Origin: CALGFI01 sp963786805
Lineage (GTDB): Bacteria > Actinomycetota > UBA4738 > HRBIN12
Direction of reading: 5' to 3'
Assembly (NCBI GenBank): GCA_963786805.1
Contig: CAWBAK010000004.1
Span: 62,001 to 126,000, forward strand
DNA length: 64,000 nt
This document shows, one piece after another, positions 63,531-64,000 of the stretch (position 1 is the stretch's first letter; every line of letters starts with the position of its first letter). Position numbers and translations under genes: made by a program. The notes beneath the pieces were generated by a model that was given only the letters and a program-made list of their open reading frames with translations, searched no databases and was not told the DNA's origin.

Positions 63531-64000
63531 TCAGGCGGGTTCGTCGTACCGCAGGAGCACGAACGAGTGGGCGACGAGGTTCACGGCCTCGCTGCGGACG
63601 ACGCGCTGGCCCGGCTGCGCGGTGTTGATCAGCATCCGCCAGGTGCCCTGCTCGTCCTCGATGCGCGGGAGCGTGAACTGGCGCGAGCGCGATCCCCCGT
63701 TCAGCAGCATCAGGACGGTCCGGCCGAAGACCGGGCGGCCGCGCTCGTCGACCTCGTCGGTCGCGCGGCCGTGGAGCAGCATCCCGAGCACGTGGTTCTC
63801 GGGGTCGGACCAGTCCTCGTCGGTCATCTCGCCGCCGTCGGGCCGCAGCCACGAGAGGTCCTTGGCCTGCCCCTCACCGATCGGCTTGCCGGTGAGGAAC
63901 GTGCGGCGGCGGAGCACCGGGTTCGACCGGCGGATCTCGAGGACCTGGCGGGTGAACTCGAGCAGGTCTCGGTCGTTCTGGTCGAGGTCCCAGTCGATCC
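63531..64000 (-). CDS. glgX: GlgX-type glycogen debranching enzyme, C-terminal part (runs off window)
   Basis: The visible 156 codons are the C-terminal end; the gene continues past 64000. The segment IDWDLDQNDRDLLEFTRQVL then RRSNPVLRRRTFLTGKPI, followed by KDLSWLRPDGGEMTDEDW, and the final beta-sandwich (NLVAHSFVLLRYDEPA) match GlgX/TreX isoamylase-type enzymes. These cut alpha-1,6 branches in glycogen. It fits with the debranching-type enzyme near 42 kb. Confidence 0.85.
   Translation of the reverse strand, partial: IDWDLDQNDRDLLEFTRQVLEIRRSNPVLRRRTFLTGKPIGEGQAKDLSWLRPDGGEMTDEDWSDPENHVLGMLLHGRATDEVDERGRPVFGRTVLMLLNGGSRSRQFTLPRIEDEQGTWRMLINTAQPGQRVVRSEAVNLVAHSFVLLRYDEPA

Overview
The window is a GC-rich, gene-dense bacterial chromosome segment, most likely from a deep-branching, probably uncultured actinobacterium (Actinomycetota). 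The evidence is gene order: valS-folC-ndk, mreB-mreC-mreD-PBP2-rodA, rne-rplU-rpmA-obgE-nadD-LytR_C-rsfS and tig-clpP-clpX in typical actinobacterial linkage, plus GTG starts in GTGA overlaps, an actinobacterial-type trigger-factor tail, a PASTA-less Ser/Thr kinase and a SigE-like ECF factor. There is no phage, CRISPR array or intact IS. Many conserved genes carry one-base frame breaks, mostly at short homopolymers. These look like uncorrected sequencing or assembly indels, so each such gene is listed once, across its breaks.

Layout. 1-2.0 kb: ECF sigma / anti-sigma-like / lipoprotein operon. 2.2-9.5 kb: tRNA-Ala and a leftward housekeeping block (rne, rplU, rpmA, obgE, nadD, LytR_C protein, rsfS). 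10.0-11.2 kb: receiver-kinase hybrid. 11.2-16.8 kb: leftward rod-shape operon. 17-21.3 kb: rightward fatty-acid operon fabD-fabH-fabG-acpP-fabF, divergent from mreB. 21.3-27.6 kb: small zinc-ribbon protein, serine hydrolase, ndk, folC, valS. 27.7-31.3 kb: large cyclase/ATPase/TPR regulator. 31.3-34.7 kb: clpX, clpP, tig. 34.7-37.4 kb: HisN-like phosphatase, aminotransferase, metallopeptidase-like protein, irregular tRNA-Pro. 37.4-43.0 kb: Ser/Thr kinase, repeat-rich zinc-ribbon membrane protein, zinc-ribbon glycogen-debranching-type enzyme.

43.1-57.1 kb is the most distinctive part. A complete System I cytochrome c maturation set is split into ccmABCD (rightward) and ccmEFGHI (leftward). Between them lies a leftward three-gene operon: a FAD/NAD(P)H oxidoreductase fused to three FHA domains; a protein with two cyclic-nucleotide-binding domains between six 4-Cys Fe-S motifs; and a membrane protein with a bis-His diheme-b-like core followed by five CXXCH c-heme sites. 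Together they suggest a regulated electron conduit from cytosolic NAD(P)H across the membrane, built next to its own heme-attachment machinery. This is an inference from domain content and adjacency.

57.3-64 kb: MocR regulator divergent from azlCD, tRNA-Gly, a second small zinc-ribbon protein sharing an uncharacterised C-terminal domain with the one at 21.3 kb, an amidohydrolase, an aldehyde dehydrogenase, and the 3' end of a glgX-like gene running off the right edge.
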